Shown here piece after piece: positions 45,324 through 54,428 of a stretch of DNA of 64,000 bases; the stretch's first letter is position 1; each line of letters begins with the position of its first letter. The notes beneath the pieces are model-generated. The model saw nothing but the letters and a program-made list of their open reading frames with translations, was not told the origin of the DNA and searched no databases. Both the position numbers and the translations under genes were made by a program. The DNA lies in assembly GCA_049516835.1 (NCBI GenBank), contig JBEKSR010000002.1, positions 51,744 to 115,743 on the forward strand. Direction: 5' to 3'. This DNA comes from Fen-178 sp049516835 (GTDB taxonomy: Bacteria; Acidobacteriota; Terriglobia; Bryobacterales; Bryobacteraceae).

Positions 45324-47519
45324 TCACTGTGAGATTCGGCCGGATCGCGACCCGGTTGCGGCCGGCACTGGCCAGATCTCCAATGCGTTGATTTTGGCCA
45401 AACGAAGTTTCGGCCACAGCCCGATCGTAATCAGCCCGTTGCGGGCTTCGGCCCGAATCTCCTTGATGAGCGGCTTGGCCGCCCCGCCAGCCTCCCGAAA
45501 AATATCGAAATCCTGGAATACCGTGGTATGGTTGACCAAGACGTCGAAGACCCGGGCGTTCGGACCTCCATAGGAAAGCTCGATGAAATGCAGCCGGACC
45601 ATGTATGTGCCGGTGTTTACCGGGATCGAATACTCGCAAGACAACTGACAGTCCCGTTCGAAGTAATACAGGGCGGACACCCCTGGTAGCGGCGCCCGTG
45701 GGTCAAGCGCCGCTCCCCACCCACCGTAAAAATAGTCGTCCGGCTGCCAGCCGGTCTCCGGCAGATCGGCCACGCTTGCCGCGCCGCTTCGCAGTCGAAG
45801 AGGGAGTCTCACCGGCGGCCGCAACCCTGCCGTCTCCCCCCGGCGGAGAAAGATACGATTGCTGTCCACGTCGTGCAGCAAATCGAAGTTCGCATCCACA
45901 TAGCGCCGCAGTTCCGGGGTGTTCTCATAGCCCAGGCGCCACCGGTCCTTGAAAAACATGCGGCCCGGACCTATGTCGTCCACAAATACTTTCGGAGGGT
46001 TGGCTCGCAGATCCCTCATATATCGCGCGACGCCGTACTCTTGAAGCGGGTTGTCCTCGATCACCCCACCTGGCGAAGGTTCACGGGTCGCACTTCGCGT
46101 TCCCGTCAAGACATAAAGCTCGGGCGACCAACCCCAGACGGCCATAAGGTCGCCGGGTTTCACCAGTTGACGTAAGCACAGAGCTCCGATAGTCACGGGA
46201 TCTCTCGGATAGGTGGCCAGACGGTCGAGTGACTGCCCATTGTCGGCGGCGCCTTGGATAATGGGCGCTACCACCGTAAGCGCGACGAAGGTCCATGTGC
46301 ATTTCCAGACGCTCCAGCGCGGCAGCAGGAACGCCAAAGCAGCGGCGGCAGCCAGGCTCGCTGGCAAGAAGAGGAATATCAGATAGTGCTCAACCGCGCG
46401 GCCAGGAGTGCAAATCGCGTACAGGCTCGCCACAAACAGGCCGATGGCCAGTACGTCCGCCGGAGATGGCCTCCATTTCCCATTCCCGAGCCCCGCCAGC
46501 GCCACTAGGGCGACAAACAGCGGAATCCACAAAAAGTATCGCTGGATCTCCGCCACTCCTGTCGCGAATTGAAAAAACGAACTGGGCGTCCAGCTTACCT
46601 GGGGTCTTCCTGCATACAAGAAGTTGCCGACCACATAAGACTGGTAGAAATCCGTGAGCACACCACAACATGCGAGGGGAATCAGAATCGCCAGCAACAC
46701 CGCCATCGGCCCGGCAATCAACCATCCAGCGGCCCTCCATCGGTGCTGCCTGGGATAGCGCCAGATCGTTGCCAAAGCCGCCCCCCCGATCACCGCGCCC
46801 ATCGGCACGGTTTGAAGCTTCGCAAATGGCAGCAATCCCAGCACCAATCCAAGAAGGAACCATGGACGACCGCCATCCGCAGCCCTAAAATAGAGCCGCG
46901 CCAGAAGCCACACGGAGGCGGCGATCAGCACGCTGCACACGCACTCCGTGCAGCATTGCACCAGGTCGAACATGCGAAACTGCAATATGGCCGCGAACAG
47001 CGGCAGAACACTGAGACGGGCGGCCCACTCGGGCATGAGAAGTCGCGCCGTCAGGTAGAGGAAGACCATGACGCCCCAGAAAGCCAAGACGTTCGCCAGG
47101 CGGGCGCCGGCATAATCGAGCGGCACTCCTACCAATCTCAGAATCGCGAGATAGTAAAATGTGATTGGCCCGTTGGATCCCCCGTCCATCGCGCGCCAGA
47201 AAATAGGGTCGTGCAACAGGCTCCGAGCACCGACGATGAGATTCCCTTCATCCGGGTTCGGCAGCAACGGCAGGAACAAGGGCAGCCTGCTGAGAACCGC
47301 GGAAACCAGGAGCACGCCGCAGTATGCCGGCGCCGAATAAATTCCGCGGAGGAACGCGGAAGGCCAGGAACGCAGAGGAGCCAGGGCCAGCCCCAGACAC
47401 ACACATACCAGCAGGACCGTCAGCACGTTCTGATAGCCGTCGATTCCCCCCAGGACGCTGGAATGCCCGGCGATGAACTGAGTATAAGCGTATGCCCAAC
47501 CTCTCAGATCGGCGGCCAT
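45324..47519 (-). CDS. GT-C glycosyltransferase-like membrane protein with C-terminal malectin-like domain
   Basis: 731 residues from ATG 47519. The N-terminal ~480 residues have about 11 hydrophobic segments; LLPNPDEGNLIVGARSLLHD in the first loop is the GT39/ArnT-like catalytic DE region. A periplasmic part follows. The last ~115 residues (ERDCQLSCEYSIPVNTGTYM, VRLHFIELSYGG, ARVFDVLVNHTTVFQDFDIF, RLAKINALEIWP) match the malectin/di-glucose-binding fold. A carbohydrate-binding domain on a membrane transferase may recognise the acceptor glycan. First gene of a two-gene minus-strand operon, divergent from another GT39-like gene at 47630. Confidence 0.8.
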   Translation of the reverse strand: MAADLRGWAYAYTQFIAGHSSVLGGIDGYQNVLTVLLVCVCLGLALAPLRSWPSAFLRGIYSAPAYCGVLLVSAVLSRLPLFLPLLPNPDEGNLIVGARSLLHDPIFWRAMDGGSNGPITFYYLAILRLVGVPLDYAGARLANVLAFWGVMVFLYLTARLLMPEWAARLSVLPLFAAILQFRMFDLVQCCTECVCSVLIAASVWLLARLYFRAADGGRPWFLLGLVLGLLPFAKLQTVPMGAVIGGAALATIWRYPRQHRWRAAGWLIAGPMAVLLAILIPLACCGVLTDFYQSYVVGNFLYAGRPQVSWTPSSFFQFATGVAEIQRYFLWIPLFVALVALAGLGNGKWRPSPADVLAIGLFVASLYAICTPGRAVEHYLIFLFLPASLAAAAALAFLLPRWSVWKCTWTFVALTVVAPIIQGAADNGQSLDRLATYPRDPVTIGALCLRQLVKPGDLMAVWGWSPELYVLTGTRSATREPSPGGVIEDNPLQEYGVARYMRDLRANPPKVFVDDIGPGRMFFKDRWRLGYENTPELRRYVDANFDLLHDVDSNRIFLRRGETAGLRPPVRLPLRLRSGAASVADLPETGWQPDDYFYGGWGAALDPRAPLPGVSALYYFERDCQLSCEYSIPVNTGTYMVRLHFIELSYGGPNARVFDVLVNHTTVFQDFDIFREAGGAAKPLIKEIRAEARNGLITIGLWPKLRLAKINALEIWPVPAATGSRSGRISQ

Positions 47520-47629
47520 GATTTCTATACCATGACATGGGGGGTCGTGAAAAGGCAAACCTGGATCACCGCCCAACACTTTCCGGTACTGTTCCAATTG
47601 ACTGCCGGTCGAGGCTATCCGACAATGGA

Positions 47630-49276
47630 ATGGCTTTGCTCCTTCGGAAACACCTGAATCCGTTGGCCCTCTGTGCCATGCTGCTGGTGGCCTTCGCGCT
47701 GGCCCGGATCGTTGCCACGTACCGGGTTTTCAACCAGACTTTTGACGAGCCGGCCCACATCGCCTGCGGAATCGAGTGGCTGGATCTAGGACAGTATCGC
47801 TACGAACATCAGCATCCGCCGCTGGCCCGCGTCGCTGCCGCCCTAGGCCCTTACTTAGCGGGAATCCGCTCTTCAGGGCTGACATCGGTCTATAACGAAG
47901 GCAATGGGATTCTCTACACCGGAACGCACTACTTTCGAACCCTGGCGCTGGCCAGGATGGGAATTCTGCCGTTCTTTGTGATCGCCTGCCCCTTGGTATG
48001 GTCGTGGAGCCGCCGCCTTTTCGGAACCGGCGCGGCGCTGGTATCCACCCTGCTCTTCACCATGCTTCCCCCCATCCTGGCCCATTCCGGGCTGGCCACC
48101 ACGGACATGGCGTGCGCCACGTTTGTGTTCGCTTCCACTTACGCCTTCAGCCGCTGGCTGGAGCGTCCCGCCTGGCGGCAGAGTCTTCTTCTGGGCGGTA
48201 GCGCAGCCCTGGCGGCGCTTTCCAAATTCTCGTCGCTGGCCTTTCTGCCCGCCTGCATGTTGGCCGTCCTGCTCCTGTACTGGTTCATCGAGCGCCCGCC
48301 GCTGGCGGCCTTCCGGCGAGAGGCTCTTCGCAGGACGGTCTCGCTGATCTTCGCGGCGGCGGTTCTTTTCATGGTGATCTGGGCCGGCTATCGTTTCTCG
48401 GTGGGCCGTGTGACGACAGCGAGCCGGCCCCATGAAACCATCGACCGATTTCTGCCCGAATCCCGCCTGCCAGCCTATGAATTCTTCGATGGAATCGGCC
48501 AAGTGGAGTATCACAATACCATAGGCCACGATTCCTGGCTTCTGGGCGAATACCGCACGAATGGCTGGTGGTACTTCTTCCCCGTGGTCGTCGCCGTCAA
48601 GACACCTATCGCGTTTCTGCTCCTCTGCTTCATCGGCTTTTTCTGCCTGGCGCGCCAATCCGTCGCGAAGATTCGCTGGCAAGAGTGGGTTCCTGGAGTG
48701 TGTGTCCTCGTGATCCTGCTGATATGCATGACGAGCAGGATCGATCTGGGGGTGCGGCACATCTTGCCGATTTACCCGCTGCTGGCGATGGTTGCGGGCC
48801 TCGGGCTAACCCGTCTCTTTGAGGCCGGCCGTGCCAGAAAGGCTGCGGCCGCCTGGGGCCTGGTTCTGGCGCTCTGGCTGGTGGTGTCCTCCATGTGGTC
48901 CCATCCCGATTATCTGGCGTACTTCAATGAATTGGCCGGCGGCAAACCCGAGTGGGTTCTGGCCGAATCCGACCTCGATTGGGGGCAGGACTTGCAGCGC
49001 CTGAGCAACAAGCTGAAAGAACTGGGTGTCAAGGAAGTTTCCCTGGCTTACTTCGGAACAGCCGATCTCACCCGGCACGGACTTCCCGCCATCAAGAGAT
49101 TGTCTGCCTACCGGCGAACGACCGGATGGGTGGCCGTGAGTCTCCACATCATGATGATCGAGGCCGCCGCGATCGAGAAGGCTCAGCGCACAAACATGTC
49201 TCCCTTTTCCTGGCTGGATTGGGAGATCCCGGTGACCCGGGTCGGCAAGTCCATCGATCTCTATTACGTAAAGTAG
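47630..49276 (+). CDS. GT39-like (dolichyl-phosphate-mannose-type) glycosyltransferase
   Basis: 548 residues from ATG 47630; the frame is open upstream but without homology or a ribosome site. About 11 hydrophobic segments. The first loop carries NQTFDEPAHIACGIEWLDLG followed by YRYEHQHPPLARVAAALGPY, the Asp-Glu and HPPL motifs of GT39/ArnT-like enzymes that use lipid-linked sugars. RIDLGVRHILPIYPLLAMVA and SDLDWGQDLQRLSNKLKELG are typical of bacterial relatives. It probably glycosylates a lipid or secreted protein. It is divergent from the malectin-tailed gene and may share its regulation. Confidence 0.86.
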   Translation: MALLLRKHLNPLALCAMLLVAFALARIVATYRVFNQTFDEPAHIACGIEWLDLGQYRYEHQHPPLARVAAALGPYLAGIRSSGLTSVYNEGNGILYTGTHYFRTLALARMGILPFFVIACPLVWSWSRRLFGTGAALVSTLLFTMLPPILAHSGLATTDMACATFVFASTYAFSRWLERPAWRQSLLLGGSAALAALSKFSSLAFLPACMLAVLLLYWFIERPPLAAFRREALRRTVSLIFAAAVLFMVIWAGYRFSVGRVTTASRPHETIDRFLPESRLPAYEFFDGIGQVEYHNTIGHDSWLLGEYRTNGWWYFFPVVVAVKTPIAFLLLCFIGFFCLARQSVAKIRWQEWVPGVCVLVILLICMTSRIDLGVRHILPIYPLLAMVAGLGLTRLFEAGRARKAAAAWGLVLALWLVVSSMWSHPDYLAYFNELAGGKPEWVLAESDLDWGQDLQRLSNKLKELGVKEVSLAYFGTADLTRHGLPAIKRLSAYRRTTGWVAVSLHIMMIEAAAIEKAQRTNMSPFSWLDWEIPVTRVGKSIDLYYVK

Positions 49277-49338
49277 CGCCGGCGGCGGAACGCCCGATGC
49301 GGGTCTTTGCCGCCGGCGGTGTTGCGCTAGACTGTGGC

Positions 49339-49788
49339 ATGGCGTTACTCGACGACCGCCGCTATCCCCAGCGCCCGTTCATCGGCGTGGCCGCGCTCAT
49401 TCTGAAACGCGACCGCATCCTCATGGCGCAGCGCGGCAAGCAGCCGCTGATTGGCTGGTGGTCCCTGCCCGGTGGCGCGTTGGAAACGGGCGAGACTCTG
49501 GCGGACGCCGTCCGCCGCGAGGTGCGCGAGGAGACCGGCCTCGACATCCGCCCGCTCGGCGTGCTGGAAATCTTCGAGCGCATCATGCGCGATGCCTCCG
49601 GCGCGCCCGAGTATCACTACGTGCTCATCGATTACATGTGCCGGGCGATTGGTGGAACGCTCGCGCCTGGCGACGACGTCTGCGCGGTGGAATGGGTGCG
49701 CCGCCGCGATCTGCCCAAGCTCCAGATCACGGAGGGCACCCTGGCGGTCATTGAAAAGGCCTTCCGCAAACGCCGAGAATATAGATAA
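49339..49788 (+). CDS. Nudix hydrolase
   Basis: 149 residues from ATG 49339. The Nudix box is complete: GGALETGETLADAVRREV followed by REETGL (GX5EX7REUXEEXGU). Upstream VAALILKRDRILMAQRGKQP and WWSLPG are typical of the ADP-ribose/nucleotide branch. The enzyme hydrolyses a nucleoside diphosphate linked to another moiety; substrate not determinable. It begins 62 bases after the glycosyltransferase gene. Confidence 0.94.
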   Translation: MALLDDRRYPQRPFIGVAALILKRDRILMAQRGKQPLIGWWSLPGGALETGETLADAVRREVREETGLDIRPLGVLEIFERIMRDASGAPEYHYVLIDYMCRAIGGTLAPGDDVCAVEWVRRRDLPKLQITEGTLAVIEKAFRKRREYR

Positions 49789-49803
49789 GCCCGAGGCCGC
49801 ACA

Positions 49804-50862
49804 ATGTCAGCGAGGAAGCGAAACTCAAGCTCCGGGAAAGTGCCCAGAAATGGCGGCATTTCAGAGTGGAGTACTGAGCGGCTTGAGCGGGAGATAGCCA
49901 AGGACCTTCCGCCAAATCCGAAACTCGAACACCTTTGCGACTTAATCTTTAGACACGATGACGCTCCTCCCCTGCTCCTTCATTACACCGTCGAGAAGAC
50001 TGCAAAGAACGTCATTCGAACAACCTCGCTCTGGGCCTTCGACGCCTACGAACTGAAGGATACTCAGGAGGTCAACTACGCCTGCGGTCTGCTAATGGAG
50101 CAAATAAGGGGTCGCCATGCCTATTTCCTAAGGCGAGGCGAGCACCTCTTTGCGGACCTGTGCGCAGTGCTTGAAAAGACCTTAGCAAGTCCCAGGGACT
50201 GCTATCCCGCCGTGTTTGTCTTCTGCTTGACCGAGAACATAGGCGCCGAGAGGCACTGGCAAGAGTATGCGTCCAATGAGGGCTACGCCCTCGGCTTCCG
50301 ATTCGGAACACCATGGACGCTCGGATTGTCTGTGCCAACGGATAAGGATACACGGTTAGAGGCCGACGCGGTCATTCGCAGGGTTGTTTATGACCCCAGC
50401 TTGCAGCGGCGAATGCTTGACGATGTTCTGGATACCTTTCTGGGAGTGTTCTCAATCTCACCGTGGCGAGCCGGTGCGACCGCCAGCGACTCGCTCCCGG
50501 CATATTTGACGAAACAGTTTGTGGAGAATTTCAAGGATTTCGCTAGCCGAGTTGTCGTTTCCATTAAGGCGCCCGGTTATAAGCACGAACGCGAGTGGCG
50601 CGTCATTGTTGCGCCAAGGCCGGGAGTTCTTGAGGACGATTTCCGACGCCCGATGGGCTGGATAAGGACACGCCTTCTGGAGGGCGAGGAGCGAAGGTAT
50701 GCCGTTCTAGTGCCACACCAAGGTGGATTGCTCCCTTTGTGTTCAATGATCGCAGGACCGGGTTGCGCTGCTGACGCCAAGAAGAGCGTCGGTGATGCAT
50801 TGCGAAGAAGGGGTTACTCATTTCCAGTAACGGAGTTGCCAAACCGTACAGCGGTTCTGTAG
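49804..50862 (+). CDS. DUF2971-like protein
   Basis: 352 residues, ATG 49804, 15 bases after the Nudix stop. It resembles DUF2971: PPLLLHYTVEKTAKNVIRTT and SLWAFDAYELKDTQEVNYA (the 'lw. .. D.xE' region), FVFCLTENIGAERHWQEYA, SNEGYALGFRF, and YKHEREWRVIVAPRP near the end. Function unknown; homologues often sit in accessory or defence-rich islands. The 49.8-54.4 kb block looks less GC-rich than its surroundings and its genes have no clear link with core metabolism, so recent acquisition is likely. Confidence 0.75.
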   Translation: MSARKRNSSSGKVPRNGGISEWSTERLEREIAKDLPPNPKLEHLCDLIFRHDDAPPLLLHYTVEKTAKNVIRTTSLWAFDAYELKDTQEVNYACGLLMEQIRGRHAYFLRRGEHLFADLCAVLEKTLASPRDCYPAVFVFCLTENIGAERHWQEYASNEGYALGFRFGTPWTLGLSVPTDKDTRLEADAVIRRVVYDPSLQRRMLDDVLDTFLGVFSISPWRAGATASDSLPAYLTKQFVENFKDFASRVVVSIKAPGYKHEREWRVIVAPRPGVLEDDFRRPMGWIRTRLLEGEERRYAVLVPHQGGLLPLCSMIAGPGCAADAKKSVGDALRRRGYSFPVTELPNRTAVL

Positions 50863-51410
50863 CAAACGCACGAACTGTTTGGCGATGATCTCTCGCCTTG
50901 CGGTCGTATGCTCAAGGAACGGCACTCCGAGCCGGCGAGTGCCGCACGGTTTCGCGCTTGTATGCACCCAACTTCCGAATCGTCCAGTCGGACGTGGCCC
51001 GGCCGCTGTATCGTCGCTCCGGGGTACGGGCCGGCCGAAGGCGAAAGCAACCAGCGCGGGAAGCCTTTGCAGGTGCTCCCACGCATGGTCCCTCCTCGCG
51101 GTCACGGGCCTCGATGCTGCGGTTGGAGAGTTCGTGGTACTGCGCCTTGGCAGGTTGTCGCGAAACTCGCTGGAAAGGCGGGACCTGCCGGGCTTAAATG
51201 TTTTGCTGCAAGGCGAAGGTGGCGCGGAGCGGAGTTGAAGAGCTCACGTCGGCGGCCATCGGAGCTGCAGGATCAACGGATGCAGGCCGGGTGTATACTG
51301 AACAGGAGCCTGGACTCCAAAATGAGGAGTTCCAGATTGGTGCTCAAAAGACACACTGGGAATCCCAGCGAGGAGTTTGTGCGTGCAGTGATTGGGCAAG
51401 GGAGTTAAGT
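50863..51410. other. Long non-coding or decayed stretch
   Basis: About 550 bases. Several frames are open but none has a family signature. There is a GGCACTC...GAGTGCC hairpin at about 50920-50945 and a GGCCCGGCC / GGGCCGGCC pair at about 50996-51046. It could be a structured RNA or a decayed gene; neither can be shown. Confidence 0.4.
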
Positions 51411-51605
51411 ATGGCTTGGATGGAATGCGGGCAGATAAGGGATCGGCAAGGGAAACAGGTTAAGGTAGAGTGGGATAGGGACAGCGGCAAGGTCTCTATT
51501 ACATGGCCGGGCTTTTTCTCGGGTAGTTTTAAGTACCTCGATGAACGGGCAAAGACGGCTGAGGAAGCCCTTGCCAAAGCACACGCTTACCTGCATTACC
51601 GCTAG
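51411..51605 (+). CDS. Small hypothetical protein (64 aa)
   Basis: 64 residues from ATG 51411 with GGGAG seven bases upstream. Sequence: MAWMECGQIRDRQGKQVKVE, an aromatic centre (SITWPGFFSGSFKY), then a helix (DERAKTAEEALAKAHAYLHY). The beta-rich first half and amphipathic helix suggest a compact alpha+beta domain. The clean ribosome site and sensible composition argue for a real gene, but no family was recognised. It lies alone in the accessory block. Confidence 0.6.
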   Translation: MAWMECGQIRDRQGKQVKVEWDRDSGKVSITWPGFFSGSFKYLDERAKTAEEALAKAHAYLHYR

Positions 51606-51687
51606 ACTAGAAGGAAGCGGAAAAGGCCTGGGCAGTCTGAGTGCATGCCACGCCGCAGGCTGCGAGCCCTTGACCCTTTGTCGATGG

Positions 51688-51706
51688 GGCAGGCGAATCG
51701 CCTGCC
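51688..51706. repeat. GGCAGGCG-AAT-CGCCTGCC hairpin
   Basis: Perfect 8-bp stem with a 3-base loop between the 64-residue gene and the zinc-ribbon gene. It could end transcription (no T-run) or be a REP-like unit. The rest of the gap 51606-51799 shows nothing else. Confidence 0.6.
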
Positions 51707-51799
51707 GTCAGTCTCTTCCCTACTTTTCAACAACCTGCTATAGAAGAGATCAAGCTTCGGGAGCGACAGTATTACCGAGGATGTTGAGGTACCTAGCTA

Positions 51800-52891
51800 A
51801 TGGCCATGATGGCGTGTATCGAGTGCGGGAATCAGGTTAGTAGCGAGGCGTATCCCTGTCCTCATTGCGGCAAGAATCAACACGGTGTTAAGTGCTGGGC
51901 TTGTGAAGCAATAACATTGCAGTCGAAGGCCGTAAAGATCATGGTCTGGGAGTACCATCCGACGTGTTTAGACCAATTCTGCGCCAACATTTTGGCAGGT
52001 TGTCCGTGCTGCGCGGAGTGTGGGCAGGATCTGTCAGCTCTGTTGACTCGTGATCAATTGTTAATGCCCCGGTCGCAGACGCCAGATTTTGAGGAGGTCG
52101 ACCCCGGTACATATGGCTATCAGGAGCTTTTCAAGTTGATGTACCTCTTTCCGAAGTGCCCATCGTGCGGCTACCCGAATGTCCTTGGGGGTATCTCCGC
52201 ATGTATGAGGTGCGGACTTCCCATTTACCGTCGATCGCATAATTACTGTGAGGCATCATGGAAGAAAGGTGGCTACGTCTATCACTATCCTTTTTGTAGC
52301 CCACAGATGCGAAATCCGCCCGAACGGCCCTTTTGCGTTGGTCCAGACGACACAGTGACGTATCAGGTTCATGAAGGCTCATTCGCCCAAGGACCTCCAA
52401 GCGGCGTCGAGACAAGCACACCGCTCCCGCCGAACGCAGAGGTTCCTGGACGGATGCCCAGAGGGGGTAGAGCGGCGGTCATCATCGCCCTAGCAGGCGC
52501 GGGCGTCTTGACTCTTTTCTACGGTCTCTACTACCTGGAGCTTCAGAATCGGAAGGAAGAGCCGCTACCAGGAGCCGAGACTCCACAAGCGCATTCCTCA
52601 GAGGTGGGACCGAAGGAATCCCCGATTCCGGGTGCGGTACCCGCGCCGGAAGTAAGCGGCCCAGCCGAGCAGGTCCGCAATGGACTGGACCTTAAGCGTT
52701 ACTGCCAGAGTCGTGGCTTCAGCCATGTCACGAATACCGATGGAACCGGGTACGGGTGGCAGTGCATGCCCGGCGGCGTTGGTATTGATGTCCAACAGTT
52801 GTGCAAAGACCAGTTTGGGCCCGGCTTCAGCCCCTTTCTCGCAACTCCTGCACCGGGAGGGAAGGACGATTGGCGATGCAGGGGCCACTAG
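51800..52891 (+). CDS. Zinc-ribbon membrane protein with extracytoplasmic C-terminal domain
   Basis: 363 residues, ATG 51800 (in-frame ATGs at 51806 and 51809 are alternatives). The cytoplasmic N-terminal part has several Cys pairs: CIECG, CPHCG, CWAC, CPCCAECG, CPSCG, CMRCG. One membrane helix follows at about 225-248 (AAVIIALAGAGVLTLFYGLY), then a Pro-rich linker. The C-terminal domain of ~70 residues contains DLKRYCQSRGFSHVTNTDGT, YGWQC, IDVQQLCKDQFG and WRC, a Cys-Trp pattern seen in small secreted domains of actinobacteria. The architecture parallels the gene at 53097. A signal-sensing role is plausible but unproven. Confidence 0.75.
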   Translation: MAMMACIECGNQVSSEAYPCPHCGKNQHGVKCWACEAITLQSKAVKIMVWEYHPTCLDQFCANILAGCPCCAECGQDLSALLTRDQLLMPRSQTPDFEEVDPGTYGYQELFKLMYLFPKCPSCGYPNVLGGISACMRCGLPIYRRSHNYCEASWKKGGYVYHYPFCSPQMRNPPERPFCVGPDDTVTYQVHEGSFAQGPPSGVETSTPLPPNAEVPGRMPRGGRAAVIIALAGAGVLTLFYGLYYLELQNRKEEPLPGAETPQAHSSEVGPKESPIPGAVPAPEVSGPAEQVRNGLDLKRYCQSRGFSHVTNTDGTGYGWQCMPGGVGIDVQQLCKDQFGPGFSPFLATPAPGGKDDWRCRGH

Positions 52892-53096
52892 ATAGCCGTG
52901 CCCGGCCGGCGTACCGTCTCATGGCATTTCAACCAGCTTCAGTTGGGGGTGTCGCCTCTTCCACAGCGGCCCTACCGCCTCTCGCACGACGGATTGGCGT
53001 AACGCTCCAGGACGTGCTATTCTGAAACCGGCTTTTGCCACCAGCCGAACGGAGTCGCCTCAACATCTTTTCGGCCAACCGGGTGCTCCGTCCGAC

Positions 53097-54110
53097 ATGG
53101 CTGTTGCCAGAAAGGATGGACCCAAAGTGTCCTCGCCGAGTAAAACCTTCTGTGAAAGTTGTGGGAAGTCGCTGAACCCTGACACGAGGTTCTGTGGGTA
53201 CTGTGGAGCTGCCGTTGCGGCGGTTCAGCCAGATAATCCTGTGACGGCGGTAGCGCAGCCGGTACCAGGATCAGCAGACGTCACGCCAGCGACGGCTGCG
53301 CTCCCAGACCTGGGCGGCGTCATGCCGGCATCAGAGATGGTACCACCGTTGCCGAAGAGGAGCCGAGCAGTAGTGTGGACCATCCTGACCTGCGCCGTTC
53401 TTGGCATCGTTGGGGTAGTGGCTTATAGCATCGTAAAATACGGCACTGGCGACTTGTCTAAATTTGCCCCACAGTTTTCCAAAAAGGCAGAGAACAACCA
53501 GAAGGCGACAGAGAGCAGCCAATCGCCTCCTCGTCCACAAAAGGGAGAGTTAACCCGTTCATACGCGGCAGAGGTTATACAGAAGTCTAAGGATTTTCAA
53601 GACCCGCCGATTACTACACAGTTCAGTTCAGGATGCGTTCGTTCATTTCCCAACGCGGACGGCCGCAATCGTTGGTTTTTCGCAAGTAGATCGGCTGAAC
53701 ATATTCTTGAATCATCGGGATACGTTGTGATAGCAGACTCTCACGATCCTCAAGGCTGTGCTGCGTCAGGATTGGTAGAAGGTTCTCGTGCGTTTGTGAT
53801 CTCCCTGACAGAGAAGGGACAACAGAAGAGCAGAGAATGGAAGAAAGAGGAAGGCATGTCAGGCGATTCAACGGTCCCTACCGAAGTACATTGGACGGTT
53901 CCGGTTGCGACGAGAGAACTCATAGAAGTTACCGGGATTATGACAGAAGGAAAGATGGCTCGTGTAGAATACACATGGAAGTGCGCTCCAAACGATGTTG
54001 GTCAAAACCTTGCTGAGGAATTACAAGGTACAGGCCATGGCACCGCTGATTTCCAATTGTATGATGATGGATGGCGGCTGATTGGTGTACATAATGCATC
54101 GCACCAATGA
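53097..54110 (+). CDS. Zinc-ribbon membrane protein
   Basis: 337 residues, ATG 53097. A double zinc ribbon near the N-terminus (FCESCGKSLNPDTRFCGYCG), a Pro/Ala linker, a membrane helix at about 90-113 (VVWTILTCAVLGIVGVVAYS), a Lys/Ser-rich stretch, then a ~180-residue extracytoplasmic domain (GYVVIADSHDPQGCAASG, EVHWTVPVATRELIEVTGIM, YDDGWRLIGVHN). The C-terminal half is AT-richer and uses codons unlike the core genes. It shares the ribbon-TM-outside layout of 51800-52891 and follows in the same direction, but with a 205-base gap and no sequence identity outside the ribbon. Confidence 0.75.
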   Translation: MAVARKDGPKVSSPSKTFCESCGKSLNPDTRFCGYCGAAVAAVQPDNPVTAVAQPVPGSADVTPATAALPDLGGVMPASEMVPPLPKRSRAVVWTILTCAVLGIVGVVAYSIVKYGTGDLSKFAPQFSKKAENNQKATESSQSPPRPQKGELTRSYAAEVIQKSKDFQDPPITTQFSSGCVRSFPNADGRNRWFFASRSAEHILESSGYVVIADSHDPQGCAASGLVEGSRAFVISLTEKGQQKSREWKKEEGMSGDSTVPTEVHWTVPVATRELIEVTGIMTEGKMARVEYTWKCAPNDVGQNLAEELQGTGHGTADFQLYDDGWRLIGVHNASHQ

Positions 54111-54166
54111 GGACACTTTCTGAAAGACAAGAACTTGTTGAAGTCATCGCAGACAATTTCCGTCGA

Positions 54167-54408
54167 ATGGTGCGGTAGCGATTTGGTTCACCGGCGGAGT
54201 CCAACCGGAAGAACTGCCTGGAGTCACTGTGCTGCTTACTGGCCGGAAGGTGCCGTTTCAAAAAATTGTCTGGCGCATCGGAAATTCCGTGGAGTCCCGT
54301 CTTGAGCGTTTCGGGGACGGCAACGAAACCCGCAAACGCGAATGGGGGGTTGGGGTTACGTTGCGGCTGAAACACCCTGACCACCAACGGGCCTTGGGAA
54401 GCTGTTAG
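54167..54408 (+). pseudogene. Possible gene remnant without start codon
   Basis: A frame with protein-like composition (AVAIWFTGGVQPEELPG, VTVLLTGRKVPFQKIVWRIG, RKREWGVGVTLRLKHPDH) runs to TAG 54408 but has no start or ribosome site and meets a stop upstream. No family was recognised. It may be the 3' end of a decayed gene, or chance. Confidence 0.3.
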
Positions 54409-54428
54409 GCCATGGCGACCCAGGCCAA

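Noticed and set aside
50900..51000. Possible group II intron end (GAGCCG...CGCACGGTTTC)
   Set aside because: Only a loose resemblance; no reverse transcriptase gene and no domain V structure found.
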